A DNA stretch of 64,000 bases from Streptomyces sp. CB02009 (GTDB taxonomy: Bacteria > Actinomycetota > Actinomycetes > Streptomycetales > Streptomycetaceae): NCBI RefSeq assembly GCF_001905825.1, contig NZ_LIVV01000002.1, positions 438,441 to 502,440 on the forward strand. Direction: 5' to 3'. How positions within the stretch are numbered: the first letter of the stretch is position 1; the number at the start of each line of letters is the position of its first letter. This document shows positions 1-9,196 of this stretch, one piece after another. Below the pieces are notes generated by a model. It saw only the letters and a program-made list of their open reading frames with translations. It had not been told where the DNA came from and did no database searches. The position numbers and the translations under genes were made by a program.

Positions 1-67
1 TGCGACAGACATGAAGGACTGGCCGGAACCGGGCGCCGTGGCCCGGGAGAGAAAGCGGGAGAACCAG

Positions 68-1342
68 GTGCGCTCACCCCTCTGCCGGACGTGGCGAACC
101 CCCGCCGCTCCCGGCGCGACCCACCCGACCGCCCCCGACCCGGCGGCTTCCCACGTGTCCGGCCCGACCGCCCCCGACCCGGCATCTCCCCGCGTGTCCG
201 GCCCGCGCGCCGCCGTCGCCCGGTCCGCGCTCGCGGCACTCACCGCCTCGCTCCTCCTCGCCGGGTGCACCTCCGTCTGGGAGGGGTCCCGCGGCGGTGC
301 CCAGCCCGCCGCGGCCGGTCCGACGCAGGACGTCCTCCTCCAGCCCTTCGCCGCCCAGGGCCCCGACCCCTTCACCGAGTCCTCGGCGCGGGCCACCGCG
401 CGGACGTCCGCCCCGGCCCAGGGCCCGGAGAGCGACGGCGCGCAGATCCGGGAGGTCACCGGCTCCACCCCCGGCCTCTACGGCGGCACGCGCGCGGAGG
501 GCAGCTGCGACGTCGAGCGACAGGTCGCGTCCCTCTCCGCCGAAGCGGACCGGACCCGCGCCTTCGCCGAGGCCGCCGGAATCCGCGACACCGACCTCGC
601 CGACTGGCTGCGCGGGCTGACCCCGGTCGTCCTGCGCTCGGACACCCGGGTCACCAACCACGGCTACAGCGAGGGCAGGGCCAAGGCCTTCCAGTCCGTC
701 CTCCAGACCGGTACGGCGGTCCTCGTCGACCAGTACGGCTCCCCGCGCGTCCGCTGCGCCTGCGGCAACCCGCTCCGCACCCCGACCGCCGTCCAGGACG
801 GCATCCACCAGGGCGAACCGTGGGACGGCTTCGACCCCGAGCGCGTGATCGTCGTCCGGCCGACCACCACCGTGGTCACCAGCCTGGTCATCGTCAACAA
901 CGCGGACCGCAGCTGGATCGAGCGGGCCACCGGCAGCGACGGGGCCGAGGACCGCAAGCCCGCCGTGGAACCCGACTGCGACCCGGACCGCTGCGCCCTC
1001 GGCGAGGCGACGCCCGACCCGAGCGCCCCCGGCCGCCGTCCGTCCTCCGACCCCGCCTCGCCCGACAGCCCCTCCCGGCCCGTCCCGTCCGCGCCGGTCC
1101 CCCCGGTCCCGGAGAGCCCGCTGCCCGACACCTCGGGGGGCACCGGCACCGCCCCGAGCCCCGCCGACCCCGACCCCTACCCCGTGCCCGACGCGGATCC
1201 GTACCAGGACCCGAACACCGACCCCGCCGACCCCTTCGCGGAGCCCCCGGGCGAGCCGACCGTCCCGGACGGCGAACTGCCGCCCGAGGACCTCTTCCCC
1301 GCCCAGCCGGTCCCGGACCAGCCCGAGACCTTCGAGGGATGA
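68..1342 (+). CDS. DUF6777-type secreted lipoprotein
   Basis: Probable cell-surface lipoprotein of unknown function. The protein has a hydrophobic stretch ending in the lipobox LLAGC (Cys codon at 266-268), so it should be lipidated outside the membrane. The central part (about residues 80-300) carries the Streptomyces DUF6777 pattern: GLYGGTR, SCDVERQ, LRGLTPVVLRSDTRVTNHGY and RCACGNPL, recognised from memory of the family. The last ~110 residues are Pro/Asp/Ser-rich and look like a disordered stalk. I chose GTG at 68 because GGGAG lies 5-6 nt upstream. A GTG at 194 would give a more usual 25-residue signal peptide but has no ribosome site. The segment between them is a tandem duplication (PTAPDPA...VSG twice). 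The gene ends 49 nt before a phosphatase on the same strand. Confidence 0.8.
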   Translation: MRSPLCRTWRTPAAPGATHPTAPDPAASHVSGPTAPDPASPRVSGPRAAVARSALAALTASLLLAGCTSVWEGSRGGAQPAAAGPTQDVLLQPFAAQGPDPFTESSARATARTSAPAQGPESDGAQIREVTGSTPGLYGGTRAEGSCDVERQVASLSAEADRTRAFAEAAGIRDTDLADWLRGLTPVVLRSDTRVTNHGYSEGRAKAFQSVLQTGTAVLVDQYGSPRVRCACGNPLRTPTAVQDGIHQGEPWDGFDPERVIVVRPTTTVVTSLVIVNNADRSWIERATGSDGAEDRKPAVEPDCDPDRCALGEATPDPSAPGRRPSSDPASPDSPSRPVPSAPVPPVPESPLPDTSGGTGTAPSPADPDPYPVPDADPYQDPNTDPADPFAEPPGEPTVPDGELPPEDLFPAQPVPDQPETFEG

Positions 1343-1379
1343 AACGGATCTTCATGGTGCGCACGGGCGGGGCTGCGCC

Positions 1380-1385
1380 TAGCGT
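1380..1385 (+). promoter_or_regulatory. -10-like TAGCGT, leaderless start of next gene
   Basis: TAGCGT ends 6 nt before the ATG at 1392 and no Shine-Dalgarno sequence is present. This is the layout of a leaderless transcript, common in Streptomyces. No convincing -35 is visible. Confidence 0.45.
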
Positions 1386-1391
1386 GGCCCC

Positions 1392-3482
1392 ATGAACGCG
1401 GGCAGCGGGGGAGGGGATGCGGTCGGGCGGCTCAGCCGCGCCCTGGAGGGAGCCGGCACCGGGAGGGCACGGATCCTGGGCGCGTTCGGCACGGCCTTCC
1501 GGATGGGCGGTTTCGACTGGGACCTCGTCGACGGCACGATGGTCATGGACGAGGCCGCGCTCGACGTCTTCGACATGGACCCCGCCGAGTACGACGGCCG
1601 ACCCGACTCGCTCGGCTCGCGGGTGCTGCCGGACGAGGCCCGCCGCCTCGACACCCTGGTCGCCACGGCGCTCAAGGACGGCAGCGCCGAGTACGGCGCG
1701 TACTTCCGCATCCGCCGCCGGGACGGCGTGCACCAGTGGACCCACACCCAGGGGATCGTCCACCGCGACGACAGCGGCCGCCCGGTCCGCATCGTCGGTG
1801 TCGTCAGGGACGCCACCCACGAGCTCAGCGAGTCCGCCGCCCGGCTCGGACTCGACGAGGGGCAGCGCCGGCGCGCCGGCGTCGTCGAGGGCACCACGGC
1901 CGCCCTCGCCTACGCGCGGACCGTGCAGGACGTCATCGACCTGCTCAACGACTCCCACGCGCTGGAGCACTTCGGCGCCGCGAGCCTCGTCATGGGCCTC
2001 CTCGACGCCGGCCGCATCCATCTGGTCGCCGAGGGCCCCGACGGCGCCTTCGTGCCGGGCACCCGGTTCACCCGGGTGGACGAGCCGTACCCGATGAGCG
2101 AGGTGATCCGCACCCTGCGGCCGCGGTTCATCGAGTCGCCCCGGGACTTCGCCGACTCCTTCCCGGTCCTCTGGCCGCACATCAGCGGACTCGGCATCAC
2201 CGCGGCCGTGTACCTCCCGCTCATCGCCCAGGCCCGGCCCATCGGCGCGCTCGGGCTCCTCTACAGCGACAAGACGGGCTTCAGCGAGGACGAGCGGACC
2301 CTGCTCGTCGCTCTCGGCAGCAGCATCGCCCAGAGCCTCCAGCGGGCCATGCTGTACGAGCAGGAGCACGACCTCGCCGAGGGGCTCCAGCAGGCGATGC
2401 TGCCCCGCCGGATCCCCGAGGTGCCGGGCGCCCAGACGGCCGTCCGCTACCGTTCCGCCCGCCTCGGCCGGGACATCGGCGGCGACTGGTACGACATCAT
2501 CGCGCTCCCCGGCGGCCGGGTCGGCGCCGTCATCGGGGACGTACAGGGCCACGACACCCACGCGGCGGCCGTCATGGGCCAGCTGCGGATCGTGCTGCGC
2601 GCCTACGCCGCCGAGGGGCACACCCCGGCCACGGTGATGGCCCGCGCCTCCGTCTTCCTGCACGAACTCGACACCGAGCGCTTCGCCACCTGCACCTACG
2701 CCGAGGTCGACCTCGGCACCGGGGTCGTCCAGGTGGTGCGCGCCGGCCACGTCGACCCGCTGATCCGGGAGGTGGACGGGCGCTGCCGCAGGATTCCCGT
2801 GGAGGGCGGACTGCCGCTCGGGCTCTCCGCCGAGTTCGGCCGGCTGGACTACCCGGTGACCACGCTGGAACTGGACCCCGGACAGACCCTGATGCTCTAC
2901 ACCGACGGTCTCGTCGAGAAGCCCGGCTCCGACCTCGACGAAGGCCTCCAGTGGCTCTCCGCCCTCGTCCGGCGCGGGCCCGCCGACCTCCAGGAGCTCG
3001 CCGACCACCTGTGCGACGTGGTCGCCGACCGCGGCGGCGAGGACGACGTCGCGATCCTGCTCCTGCGCCGCGAGGCCGCGACCGCCGGCCACGGAGCGGG
3101 CCGGTTCCAGCAGCACGTGGCCCAGAACGACCCCGAGGCGCTGAGCTCGGCCCGGCACATGATCAGGGCCGCCGTCCGGGCCTGGGGCGCCGAGGAACGG
3201 GCAGACGAGATCGAGCTGGTCGCCGACGAACTCATGACCAACGCGCTGATGCACACCGACGGCGGGGCCATCGTGACCCTGCGGATCCTCGGCGGGGCCG
3301 AACGCCGGCTCCGGGTGGAGGTCGAGGACCGCTCCAGCGCACTGCCCCGGCGCCGCGAGGCGGGCGAGGCGGGCGTCTCCGGGCGGGGACTGCTGCTCGT
3401 CGACCAGATCTCCGACGTCTGGGGAGTGGAGTCCCGGGGGAGCGGCAAGTGCGTGTGGTGCGAATTCACCGTGCAGAACTGA
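1392..3482 (+). CDS. PAS-GAF-SpoIIE phosphatase with C-terminal HATPase
   Basis: Multidomain regulator that combines a PP2C/SpoIIE-type Ser/Thr phosphatase with an RsbW-like ATPase/kinase, the two opposing activities of partner-switching networks. Order in the 696 residues: PAS (about 35-135), GAF (about 165-315), SpoIIE phosphatase (about 340-555, with GGDWYD and GDVQGHD metal-binding aspartates and a late YTDGLVE), then a HATPase_c domain (about 570-690, with ELVADELMTNAL and GRGLL). The likely substrate is an anti-sigma-factor antagonist (STAS protein) encoded elsewhere; none lies nearby. PAS and GAF imply control by a small ligand or redox signal. The start is the ATG after a TAGCGT hexamer, with no ribosome site. 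Family assignment is firm; target and signal are unknown. Confidence 0.93.
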   Translation: MNAGSGGGDAVGRLSRALEGAGTGRARILGAFGTAFRMGGFDWDLVDGTMVMDEAALDVFDMDPAEYDGRPDSLGSRVLPDEARRLDTLVATALKDGSAEYGAYFRIRRRDGVHQWTHTQGIVHRDDSGRPVRIVGVVRDATHELSESAARLGLDEGQRRRAGVVEGTTAALAYARTVQDVIDLLNDSHALEHFGAASLVMGLLDAGRIHLVAEGPDGAFVPGTRFTRVDEPYPMSEVIRTLRPRFIESPRDFADSFPVLWPHISGLGITAAVYLPLIAQARPIGALGLLYSDKTGFSEDERTLLVALGSSIAQSLQRAMLYEQEHDLAEGLQQAMLPRRIPEVPGAQTAVRYRSARLGRDIGGDWYDIIALPGGRVGAVIGDVQGHDTHAAAVMGQLRIVLRAYAAEGHTPATVMARASVFLHELDTERFATCTYAEVDLGTGVVQVVRAGHVDPLIREVDGRCRRIPVEGGLPLGLSAEFGRLDYPVTTLELDPGQTLMLYTDGLVEKPGSDLDEGLQWLSALVRRGPADLQELADHLCDVVADRGGEDDVAILLLRREAATAGHGAGRFQQHVAQNDPEALSSARHMIRAAVRAWGAEERADEIELVADELMTNALMHTDGGAIVTLRILGGAERRLRVEVEDRSSALPRRREAGEAGVSGRGLLLVDQISDVWGVESRGSGKCVWCEFTVQN

Positions 3483-3624
3483 GCCCGTCACAGAGAGGTG
3501 CGACGGTGGACGGAAGGGCGCGACTGCTGACAGAGCGTGCACGGTTCGTCCTTGACCGTAACTGTCGGTGCACGATTGACTGCGTGCTCCCGGCTCTCCG
3601 CGCAGCAAGTACGTGAGGACACGA

Positions 3625-4989
3625 GTGAGCAGCGAGCTACTGGCACCGCTAGACCTGGCCTTCTGGCACCTGGAATCCACCGCGCACCCCCTCCACCTCG
3701 GGGCGCTCGCCCACTTCGGCCCCGCCCCGACGTCCGGCGGCCAGGAACCGCCGGACGTCCTCGGCCTGCTCGCCCGCCGCGCCGCCGCCGTCCCCCGGCT
3801 CCGGATGCGCGTCCGCGACGTCCTGCTGCCCGTGGGCGGCGCCGCCTGGAGCGCCGACCCCGACTTCGACGTACGCCGGCACGTCCACGAGATCGCCCTC
3901 ACCGGCGCCGACTTCCCCGCCGAGGCCGCCCGCCTCGCCGCCGAACTCATGGAACGGCCCGTCGCCCGCGGCCTGCCGCCCTGGGAGATGTACCTGCTCA
4001 GCGGCGCCCCCGACGGCTCCTTCGCCGTCCTCGTGAAACTCCACCACGCCCTCGCCGACGGCATGCGCGCGGTCGCCATCGGCGCCGGCATCTTCGACGA
4101 GATCGCCGCGGGCCGCCGCACGGCCGGCGGCGCCCGCCCCGTGCCCCCGCGCTCCTGGCTCCCCGGGCCGGGACGGCTCCTCGGCATGGCCCGCGACCGG
4201 CTCGGCGACCTCGGCCGGGCCGTCGAGGTCGGTGCCTCCGTCGTCCGCGCCAGCCGCCTCGACGGACGCCCCACCGCCGCACTCGCCGCCGAGCCCAGCG
4301 GCACCCGCCGGATCGCCACCGCGTCGCTGCCCCTGGAACGCGTCCACCGGATCCGCCGCACCACCGGGGGCACCGCCAACGACGTCCTCCTCGCCCTGGT
4401 CGCCGGGGCACTGCGCCGCTGGTTCGACGGCCGCGGGCCGGCCCTCCCCGGAGCCGACCTCCGGGCCCTCGTCCCCGTCTCCCGGCGGCGGCCCGGCACC
4501 CCGCCCGGCCCCGGCAACAGCCTCTCCGGCTACCTCCTCGACCTGCCCGTCACCGAGGCCGACCCGGCGAACCGGCTGGCCGCGGTCCGGAGCGCCATGG
4601 ACCGCAACAAGGCCGCCGGCCCCCTCAGGGGCGCCGGGGCCGTCGCCCTCCTCGCCGACCAGCTGCCGCCGCTCGCCCACCGCTTCGGCGCCCCGTTCGC
4701 CGCGGGTGCGGCCCGCATCCTCTTCGACCTCCTGGTCACCCAGGTGCCGCTGCCGCGCTCCGCGCTCTCCCTGGGCGGGGCGCCGCTGCGCGCGCTCTTC
4801 CCCATGGCCCCGCTGGCCCGCGGCCAGTCCCTCGCCGTCGCCATGTCCCCGTACGGCGGCCAGGTCCACATCGGCCTCGTCGCCGACGGCGAGGCCGTCC
4901 CCGACCTCGACGCGCTCGCCGGGGCCCTGACGGCCGAACTCGACCTCCTGGACCCGCCGGAGACGCCGGAGCGCCCGGAGAGGCCGTAA
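3625..4989 (+). CDS. WS/DGAT-family O-acyltransferase
   Basis: Bifunctional wax ester synthase/diacylglycerol acyltransferase family member, which moves acyl groups from acyl-CoA to alcohols or diacylglycerol in storage-lipid formation. The 454-residue protein starts SSELLAPLDLAFW, as expected for the family, and carries the catalytic HHxxxDG motif as HHALADG near residue 139. It matches the usual full length (450-470). The GTG at 3625 is preferred over the in-frame GTG at 3613 because GAGGA (3615-3619) lies 5 nt upstream of 3625. It ends only 8 nt from the convergent peptidase gene. Streptomyces make triacylglycerol, so DGAT activity is the likely role; substrate preference cannot be read from sequence. 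Confidence 0.9.
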   Translation: MSSELLAPLDLAFWHLESTAHPLHLGALAHFGPAPTSGGQEPPDVLGLLARRAAAVPRLRMRVRDVLLPVGGAAWSADPDFDVRRHVHEIALTGADFPAEAARLAAELMERPVARGLPPWEMYLLSGAPDGSFAVLVKLHHALADGMRAVAIGAGIFDEIAAGRRTAGGARPVPPRSWLPGPGRLLGMARDRLGDLGRAVEVGASVVRASRLDGRPTAALAAEPSGTRRIATASLPLERVHRIRRTTGGTANDVLLALVAGALRRWFDGRGPALPGADLRALVPVSRRRPGTPPGPGNSLSGYLLDLPVTEADPANRLAAVRSAMDRNKAAGPLRGAGAVALLADQLPPLAHRFGAPFAAGAARILFDLLVTQVPLPRSALSLGGAPLRALFPMAPLARGQSLAVAMSPYGGQVHIGLVADGEAVPDLDALAGALTAELDLLDPPETPERPERP

Positions 4990-4997
4990 CCCGACGC

Positions 4998-6641
4998 CTA
5001 CGGGGTGCAGGCCGTGCCGGGGCGGACCTTCGCCAGGCGGATCAGGTACTCCTCGACCTTCCTGTCGACGCAGGGGTTGCGGCCGTACCCGGTGTGCCCG
5101 GGGGCCTCGAAGGACAGCAGCATGCCGCCGGGGAACTGGCGCGCCAGGCTCACCGCCTCGGCGTACGGCGTCGCCGGGTCCCCGGCCGTGCCCACGACCA
5201 GGACCGGGGGGACACCCGCGGCGCTCACCCGGTGCGGGCGCTGCGGCCCGGCCGGCCAGTCCTTGCAGACCAGTTCGCCCGTCACCCCGGCGGTGCCGTA
5301 GACGCCCGCCGCCTCTTCGGCGGGGGCGAGCGCGTCCCAGTAGGCCCGCGGGTCGCGCGGGTGGGGGACGTCGAGGCAGTTGATCGCGATGAGGGCGGCC
5401 TCGCTGTTGTCCTCGGGGACGGTGCCGGCGTCGGACTCGGGGCCGGATGCGTCGTCGCTTCCGGTGTCGGTGCCGGACTCGGACTCGGCGTCGGTGCCGG
5501 GCGGCTCCTCCTCTCCCGACGCGAGCGCCGCCAGCTTCGTACCGTCCCCGCCGTCCGCCTCCCCCAGGGCCTCGGAGAGCGCGGCCCACTGGTCCTCGGG
5601 TGTGTACATGGACAGGCTCAGCGCGGAGACCACGGCCGCGGCGTCGAGACCGTACGCGGCATCGTCGACCGGCAGCGGCTCGCGCCGCGTCCGCTCGACG
5701 AGCCGGTCGATCAGCCCGCGTATCTCCTCGGGCGTCGCACCGGGGCAGCCGTCGCCGACCACATCGGCGCAGGAGGCCGCGTACTCCTCCACCGCGTCCC
5801 GGAAACCGGCGGCCTGACCGAGCGTCCGCTGCCGCCAGTCGAGCGACGGATCGACCGCCCCGTCGAGGACCATCGCCCGGACGCGGCGCGGGAACTGCTC
5901 GGCGTACGAGGTGCCCAGGCTCGTGCCGTACGACCAGCCGACGTAGGTCAGCCGCCGGTCGCCGAGCGCCGCCCGCAGGACGTCGAGGTCGCGGGCGGCG
6001 TCGACCGTGCCGACGTGCGCGAGCAGCGGCCCGCTGGCCTTCCGGCAGCCGTCCGCGGTGGCCCGCGCGTCCGCGAGGGCGTCGGGGCGCTCGGCGTCCG
6101 TGCGGGGGACGAGGGGAGGAGAGAACGCGTCGTCGCCCGGGGCTGTGTCCGCGGACCCCGCAGGGGTGCAGGTCAGCGCCGGCCTGCTCTCCCCGACGCC
6201 GCGCGGGTCGAAGGACACGACGTCGAAGCGCTCGCGTACACCGGGGCCCATCGCGTCGGCGCCGCCGTCCTCGATGAGCCGTACGCCCCGCTCGCCGGGA
6301 CCCCCGGGGTTGAGGACGACCGACCCGACGCGCTTCCCGGGGACCGCCGTGGCCGCCTTCGCGACCGGCAGGACGAAGGTCCTGCCGTCGCCGGGGCGCG
6401 CGTAGTCCATCGGAACGGTGAGCGACGCGCAGAGGTGGTCGCCGCACGGCTTCCAGGCGAGCTTCTGGCCGTAGAAGCGCCGCAGGTCGGCCCGGTCTGC
6501 CGGATCGGCGGGCCCGGCCGAGGACCCCGGCCGGCTCCCGCCGGGGCCGGACCCGGCCGTACAGGCGCCGAGGGAGGCGACGCCGAGCACGGCGAGGGCG
6601 AGAACGAGCGCCTGGCGGCGGCGGGTGGGGGCGGTGGTCAC
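4998..6641 (-). CDS. Secreted TAP-like alpha/beta-hydrolase peptidase lipoprotein
   Basis: Probable extracellular aminopeptidase of the tripeptidyl aminopeptidase (SlpD/SlpE, TAP) group, anchored by lipid. The 547-residue protein begins TTAPTRRRQALVLALAVLG and has the lipobox LGAC. The alpha/beta-hydrolase triad is visible: Ser in GWSYG (about residue 235), Asp in GTAGDPATPY (about 485) and His in GHTGYG (about 517). The C-terminal part matches the TAP-like C-terminal domain, including an NPCVDRKVEEYL ending. A low-complexity Glu/Asp/Ser/Thr loop near residues 380-410 interrupts the cap region. The start is GTG at 6641 with GGGAG 7 nt upstream. The 400 bp upstream contain a 9-bp minisatellite. 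Peptide substrate is inferred from the family only. Confidence 0.9.
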   Translation of the reverse strand: MTTAPTRRRQALVLALAVLGVASLGACTAGSGPGGSRPGSSAGPADPADRADLRRFYGQKLAWKPCGDHLCASLTVPMDYARPGDGRTFVLPVAKAATAVPGKRVGSVVLNPGGPGERGVRLIEDGGADAMGPGVRERFDVVSFDPRGVGESRPALTCTPAGSADTAPGDDAFSPPLVPRTDAERPDALADARATADGCRKASGPLLAHVGTVDAARDLDVLRAALGDRRLTYVGWSYGTSLGTSYAEQFPRRVRAMVLDGAVDPSLDWRQRTLGQAAGFRDAVEEYAASCADVVGDGCPGATPEEIRGLIDRLVERTRREPLPVDDAAYGLDAAAVVSALSLSMYTPEDQWAALSEALGEADGGDGTKLAALASGEEEPPGTDAESESGTDTGSDDASGPESDAGTVPEDNSEAALIAINCLDVPHPRDPRAYWDALAPAEEAAGVYGTAGVTGELVCKDWPAGPQRPHRVSAAGVPPVLVVGTAGDPATPYAEAVSLARQFPGGMLLSFEAPGHTGYGRNPCVDRKVEEYLIRLAKVRPGTACTP

Positions 6642-7043
6642 GAGGTACTCCCATGGGTGGTCGGTCCAGGGAAGGATCGCGCGGGGATGCTGAGGATTTG
6701 CTGAGGCGGGGGAGGCGGGGGAGGCGGGGGAGGCGGGGGAGGCGGGGGAGGCGGGGGAGGCGGGGGAGGCGGGGGAGGCGGGGGAGGCGGGGGAGGCGCG
6801 ACGGGGCCGATGAGGCGCAGGAGGCGCGACGGGCGGAGGGGCGTCCGCGCTGTCATCGCGAGGCTGTGGCTGTACGGAGTGAGGGGCAGCCCAGAGCCCG
6901 CGGCCGGCCCGAGGGAGCCGCCGTCGTCCTGAGGCTGCGGCCGTCCGGCGGCTGCGGTCCTTCGGAGGGTGCGGCCGTCCTGAGTCAGCTGCCGCCGTCC
7001 TGAGGCCGCGGCGGCTGGGACCCGGCGCGCCCCGACCCGGCAC
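6642..7043. other. 402-bp intergenic region with repeats
   Basis: Between two minus-strand genes. Besides the 9-bp array it holds, from about 6890 to 7020, several diverged copies of a GCGGCCGTCCTGAG-like word separated by short GC-rich spacers. Polyproline reading frames across it on the minus strand are a by-product of the repeat. No convincing promoter or gene is seen. Confidence 0.6.
6703..6792. repeat. 9-bp minisatellite, 10 perfect copies
   Basis: The unit GAGGCGGGG is repeated ten times without error and runs into a decayed copy (GAGGCGCGA) at 6793-6801. The + strand is nearly pure purine with regular cytosines. It lies 62 nt upstream of the GTG of the TAP-like peptidase, so in its 5' region. 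Confidence 0.97.
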
Positions 7044-8420
7044 TCAGTCCGGTGTCGGCAGCCTCAGGACGAACCTCGCCCCGCCCCCGTCCGCCCGCCC
7101 CGCCGTGAGCGTGCCGCCGTGGGCGTGGGCGACCCAGGACGCGATCGACAGACCGAGGCCGGTCGACCCCGATCCGCTGCGGAAGCGTTCGAACAGGGCG
7201 CCGACGACCTCGGGCGGCAGGCCGGGCCCCGCGTCCTCGACCGTCAGCGTGCCGTCCCGGGTCACCGTGATCCGTACCTCCGCCGGGACACCGGGCGCGT
7301 GGCCGTGCGCGAGCGCGTTGCCCAGCAGGTTGCCGACGGCGCGCCGGACCAGGTCGGGGTCGGCGACCACGACCGTGTCCTCGGCCTCGACCCGCACCCG
7401 ATGGCCCTCCGCGGACGCCTCGGCCTCCTGGACGACCGCCTCCACCACCTGGTCGAGGCGGAGCGGCTGGCGCGCCACCGCGGCCGTGCCGGACATGAGG
7501 CGGGCCCGTGTCAGCAGCCCGTCGACGAGCCTGCCCATGCCCTCCGCGAGACGCAGCGTGCGCCGGTGCACCTCGGTGCTGTCCGTGTCGCCGCGCAGCG
7601 CCGTCTCCGCGAGCGTCCGCAGCGAGGCCGCGGGGGTCCGCAGATCGTGCGCCGCGTCCGCCAGGAACGCCTCCTGCTGCCCGAGCGCGGTGAGCGCGGG
7701 CCGGACCGCCCGCCCCGACAGGGCGTGTCCGACGGCCGCCGAGAGGAGGACGAGGACCGCGCAGCCGCCCGTCACCAGCCAGACCAGCCGCCGGTGGTCG
7801 TCGCCCTGCGCCGAGGCGTCGGTCAGGGTCACCAGGGCGCCCTGCGGCGCCGTGTCCTCCGCCGCCTCCGGCGGGTAGAAGGGCAGCGCGAAGACCCGTA
7901 CCGGCTCTCCGCCCGCCGTGTGCCGGTCGAAGCCGCGCGCCTCCCCGGCCCGCACGGCCGCCCGCCCTGCCTCCATGACCACCCCGGGACCGGCCGTCAG
8001 GCACGGCGCCGCGGGCGCGCGCTGGACGATCAGCTCCCCGTCGTCGGTCCTGCCGGACCCGGTGCCACCGGTTCCGGTCCCGCTCGTCCCGGCCTCGGCC
8101 GCCGTGTTCACGAGGAGCACGGTCAGCGGTGGGCAGTCGGTGTCGACCGTGTCCGCGAGGACGTCCGTGGTCGGCCGCCCGGTCTCGTCGGTCTCCAGCA
8201 GCCCCAGGGCCCAGCTGGTGTCCGCCTCCATCGAGTGGTCGAGCTGCTCCCGCCAGCGCGCGCTGTCGCTGCGTACGGCGAGCGCGGCCATCGCGACCAG
8301 GCCCACGGCGCTGGTCAGCGCGAACAGCAGACTGATCCGGCGGCGCAGCCGCAGGACCCGCTCCGTCGGCGTGAGCGGGCCCGACGACCCCGCCGACCTG
8401 CGGGAGGACCCCCGCCTCAC
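7044..8420 (-). CDS. Two-component sensor histidine kinase
   Basis: Membrane sensor kinase, partner of the OmpR-type regulator just upstream. The 458-residue protein has a first membrane segment at about residues 25-45, an extracytoplasmic sensor region of about 170 residues without a recognised fold, a second membrane segment near 215-235, a HisKA domain with AAHDLRTP (His about 255), and a HATPase_c domain with the N-box GNLLGNALAHG, the G1 box DAGPGLP and the G2 box STGLGLSI. The start is GTG at 8420, overlapping the regulator stop (GTGA), so the two genes are translationally coupled. The stimulus is unknown. Confidence 0.95.
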   Translation of the reverse strand: MRRGSSRRSAGSSGPLTPTERVLRLRRRISLLFALTSAVGLVAMAALAVRSDSARWREQLDHSMEADTSWALGLLETDETGRPTTDVLADTVDTDCPPLTVLLVNTAAEAGTSGTGTGGTGSGRTDDGELIVQRAPAAPCLTAGPGVVMEAGRAAVRAGEARGFDRHTAGGEPVRVFALPFYPPEAAEDTAPQGALVTLTDASAQGDDHRRLVWLVTGGCAVLVLLSAAVGHALSGRAVRPALTALGQQEAFLADAAHDLRTPAASLRTLAETALRGDTDSTEVHRRTLRLAEGMGRLVDGLLTRARLMSGTAAVARQPLRLDQVVEAVVQEAEASAEGHRVRVEAEDTVVVADPDLVRRAVGNLLGNALAHGHAPGVPAEVRITVTRDGTLTVEDAGPGLPPEVVGALFERFRSGSGSTGLGLSIASWVAHAHGGTLTAGRADGGGARFVLRLPTPD

Positions 8421-9091
8421 CGTGTGCCGTCGGGCGGCGCGAGCCGGTAGCCGACCCCGCGCACGGTGTGGATCAGTGGCGGGTCCCCGAGCTTGCGGCG
8501 GAGCTGGGAGACGAGCACCTCGAGGACGTTGGACCGCGGGTCGGCCATCTCGTCCCAGCAGCTCTCGATCAGCTCGGCACGCGGGACCGCCTGGTCGGCG
8601 CGGGCCGCGAGGGCCTCGAGGACCGCGAACTCCCTGGCGGTGAGCGTGAGGAGCACCCCGGCCCGGCGGACCAGCCGACGTGCCGTGTCGATCTCCAGGT
8701 CGCCGACGTGCCGGACCGGGGGCCGGACGACGGCGGAGCGCCGGCACAGGCTGTGCACCCGGGCGACGAGCTCGGGCACGGCGAACGGCTTCACCAGGTA
8801 GTCGTCGCCCCCGCTGGCGAAGCCCTCCACGCGGTCCGCCACCGTGTCGCGCGCGGTGAGGAAGAGCACCGGCACGGCGCGGCCGTCGCGCCGCAGCCCC
8901 TCGACGAAGGCGGCGGCGTCCCCCGACGGCAGCATCCGGTCGAAGACCGCGCAGTCGTACGCGGTCACGAACAGGGCCTCGTCGGCCCGGGGCAGATCGG
9001 CGGCCTCGTCGACGGCGAGCCCGGCGGCCCGCAGAGCGGCGGCCACCCCGAACCGGAGGTCTTCGTCGTCCTCGACGAGCAGTACGCGCAC
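8417..9091 (-). CDS. OmpR/PhoB-family response regulator
   Basis: DNA-binding response regulator of 224 residues. The receiver domain has the acidic pair ED at residues 8-9, the phospho-acceptor Asp near residue 49 (in CAVFDRMLP), a Thr in LTARD and the Lys in VKPF. The C-terminal winged helix ends with QLRRKLGDPPLIHTVRGVGYRL, as in the PhoB family. It is first in a two-gene operon with the kinase. The GTG start follows TAGGGT (9104-9099) by 7 nt, and a weak GGTGG is also present, so the mRNA may be leaderless. It is divergent from the Fpg/Nei gene, with 105 nt between them. Confidence 0.95.
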   Translation of the reverse strand: MRVLLVEDDEDLRFGVAAALRAAGLAVDEAADLPRADEALFVTAYDCAVFDRMLPSGDAAAFVEGLRRDGRAVPVLFLTARDTVADRVEGFASGGDDYLVKPFAVPELVARVHSLCRRSAVVRPPVRHVGDLEIDTARRLVRRAGVLLTLTAREFAVLEALAARADQAVPRAELIESCWDEMADPRSNVLEVLVSQLRRKLGDPPLIHTVRGVGYRLAPPDGTR

Positions 9092-9098
9092 GTCACCC

Positions 9099-9104
9099 AC
9101 CCTA
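9099..9104 (-). promoter_or_regulatory. -10-like TAGGGT before response regulator
   Basis: On the minus strand TAGGGT ends 7 nt before the GTG at 9091. Spacing fits a leaderless start. No -35 hexamer of the TTGACA type is visible. Confidence 0.35.
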
Positions 9105-9196
9105 GGGGGTGCCTTCCCGATCATGCCGGGCCCCGGTGGACACGCCCCGGCGGTGTCCGGCGAGCGGCCCAGCCGGCCGTGCGGCAGGGTGGGAGC

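Noticed and set aside
894..4517. Open frame of about 1200 codons on the minus strand
   Set aside because: It runs antisense across two strong plus-strand genes and results from the high GC content, which removes stop codons. No family features or ribosome site.
6638..6856. Polyproline reading frame over the 9-bp repeat
   Set aside because: A by-product of the minisatellite; pure Pro sequence with no start signal. It is not a gene.
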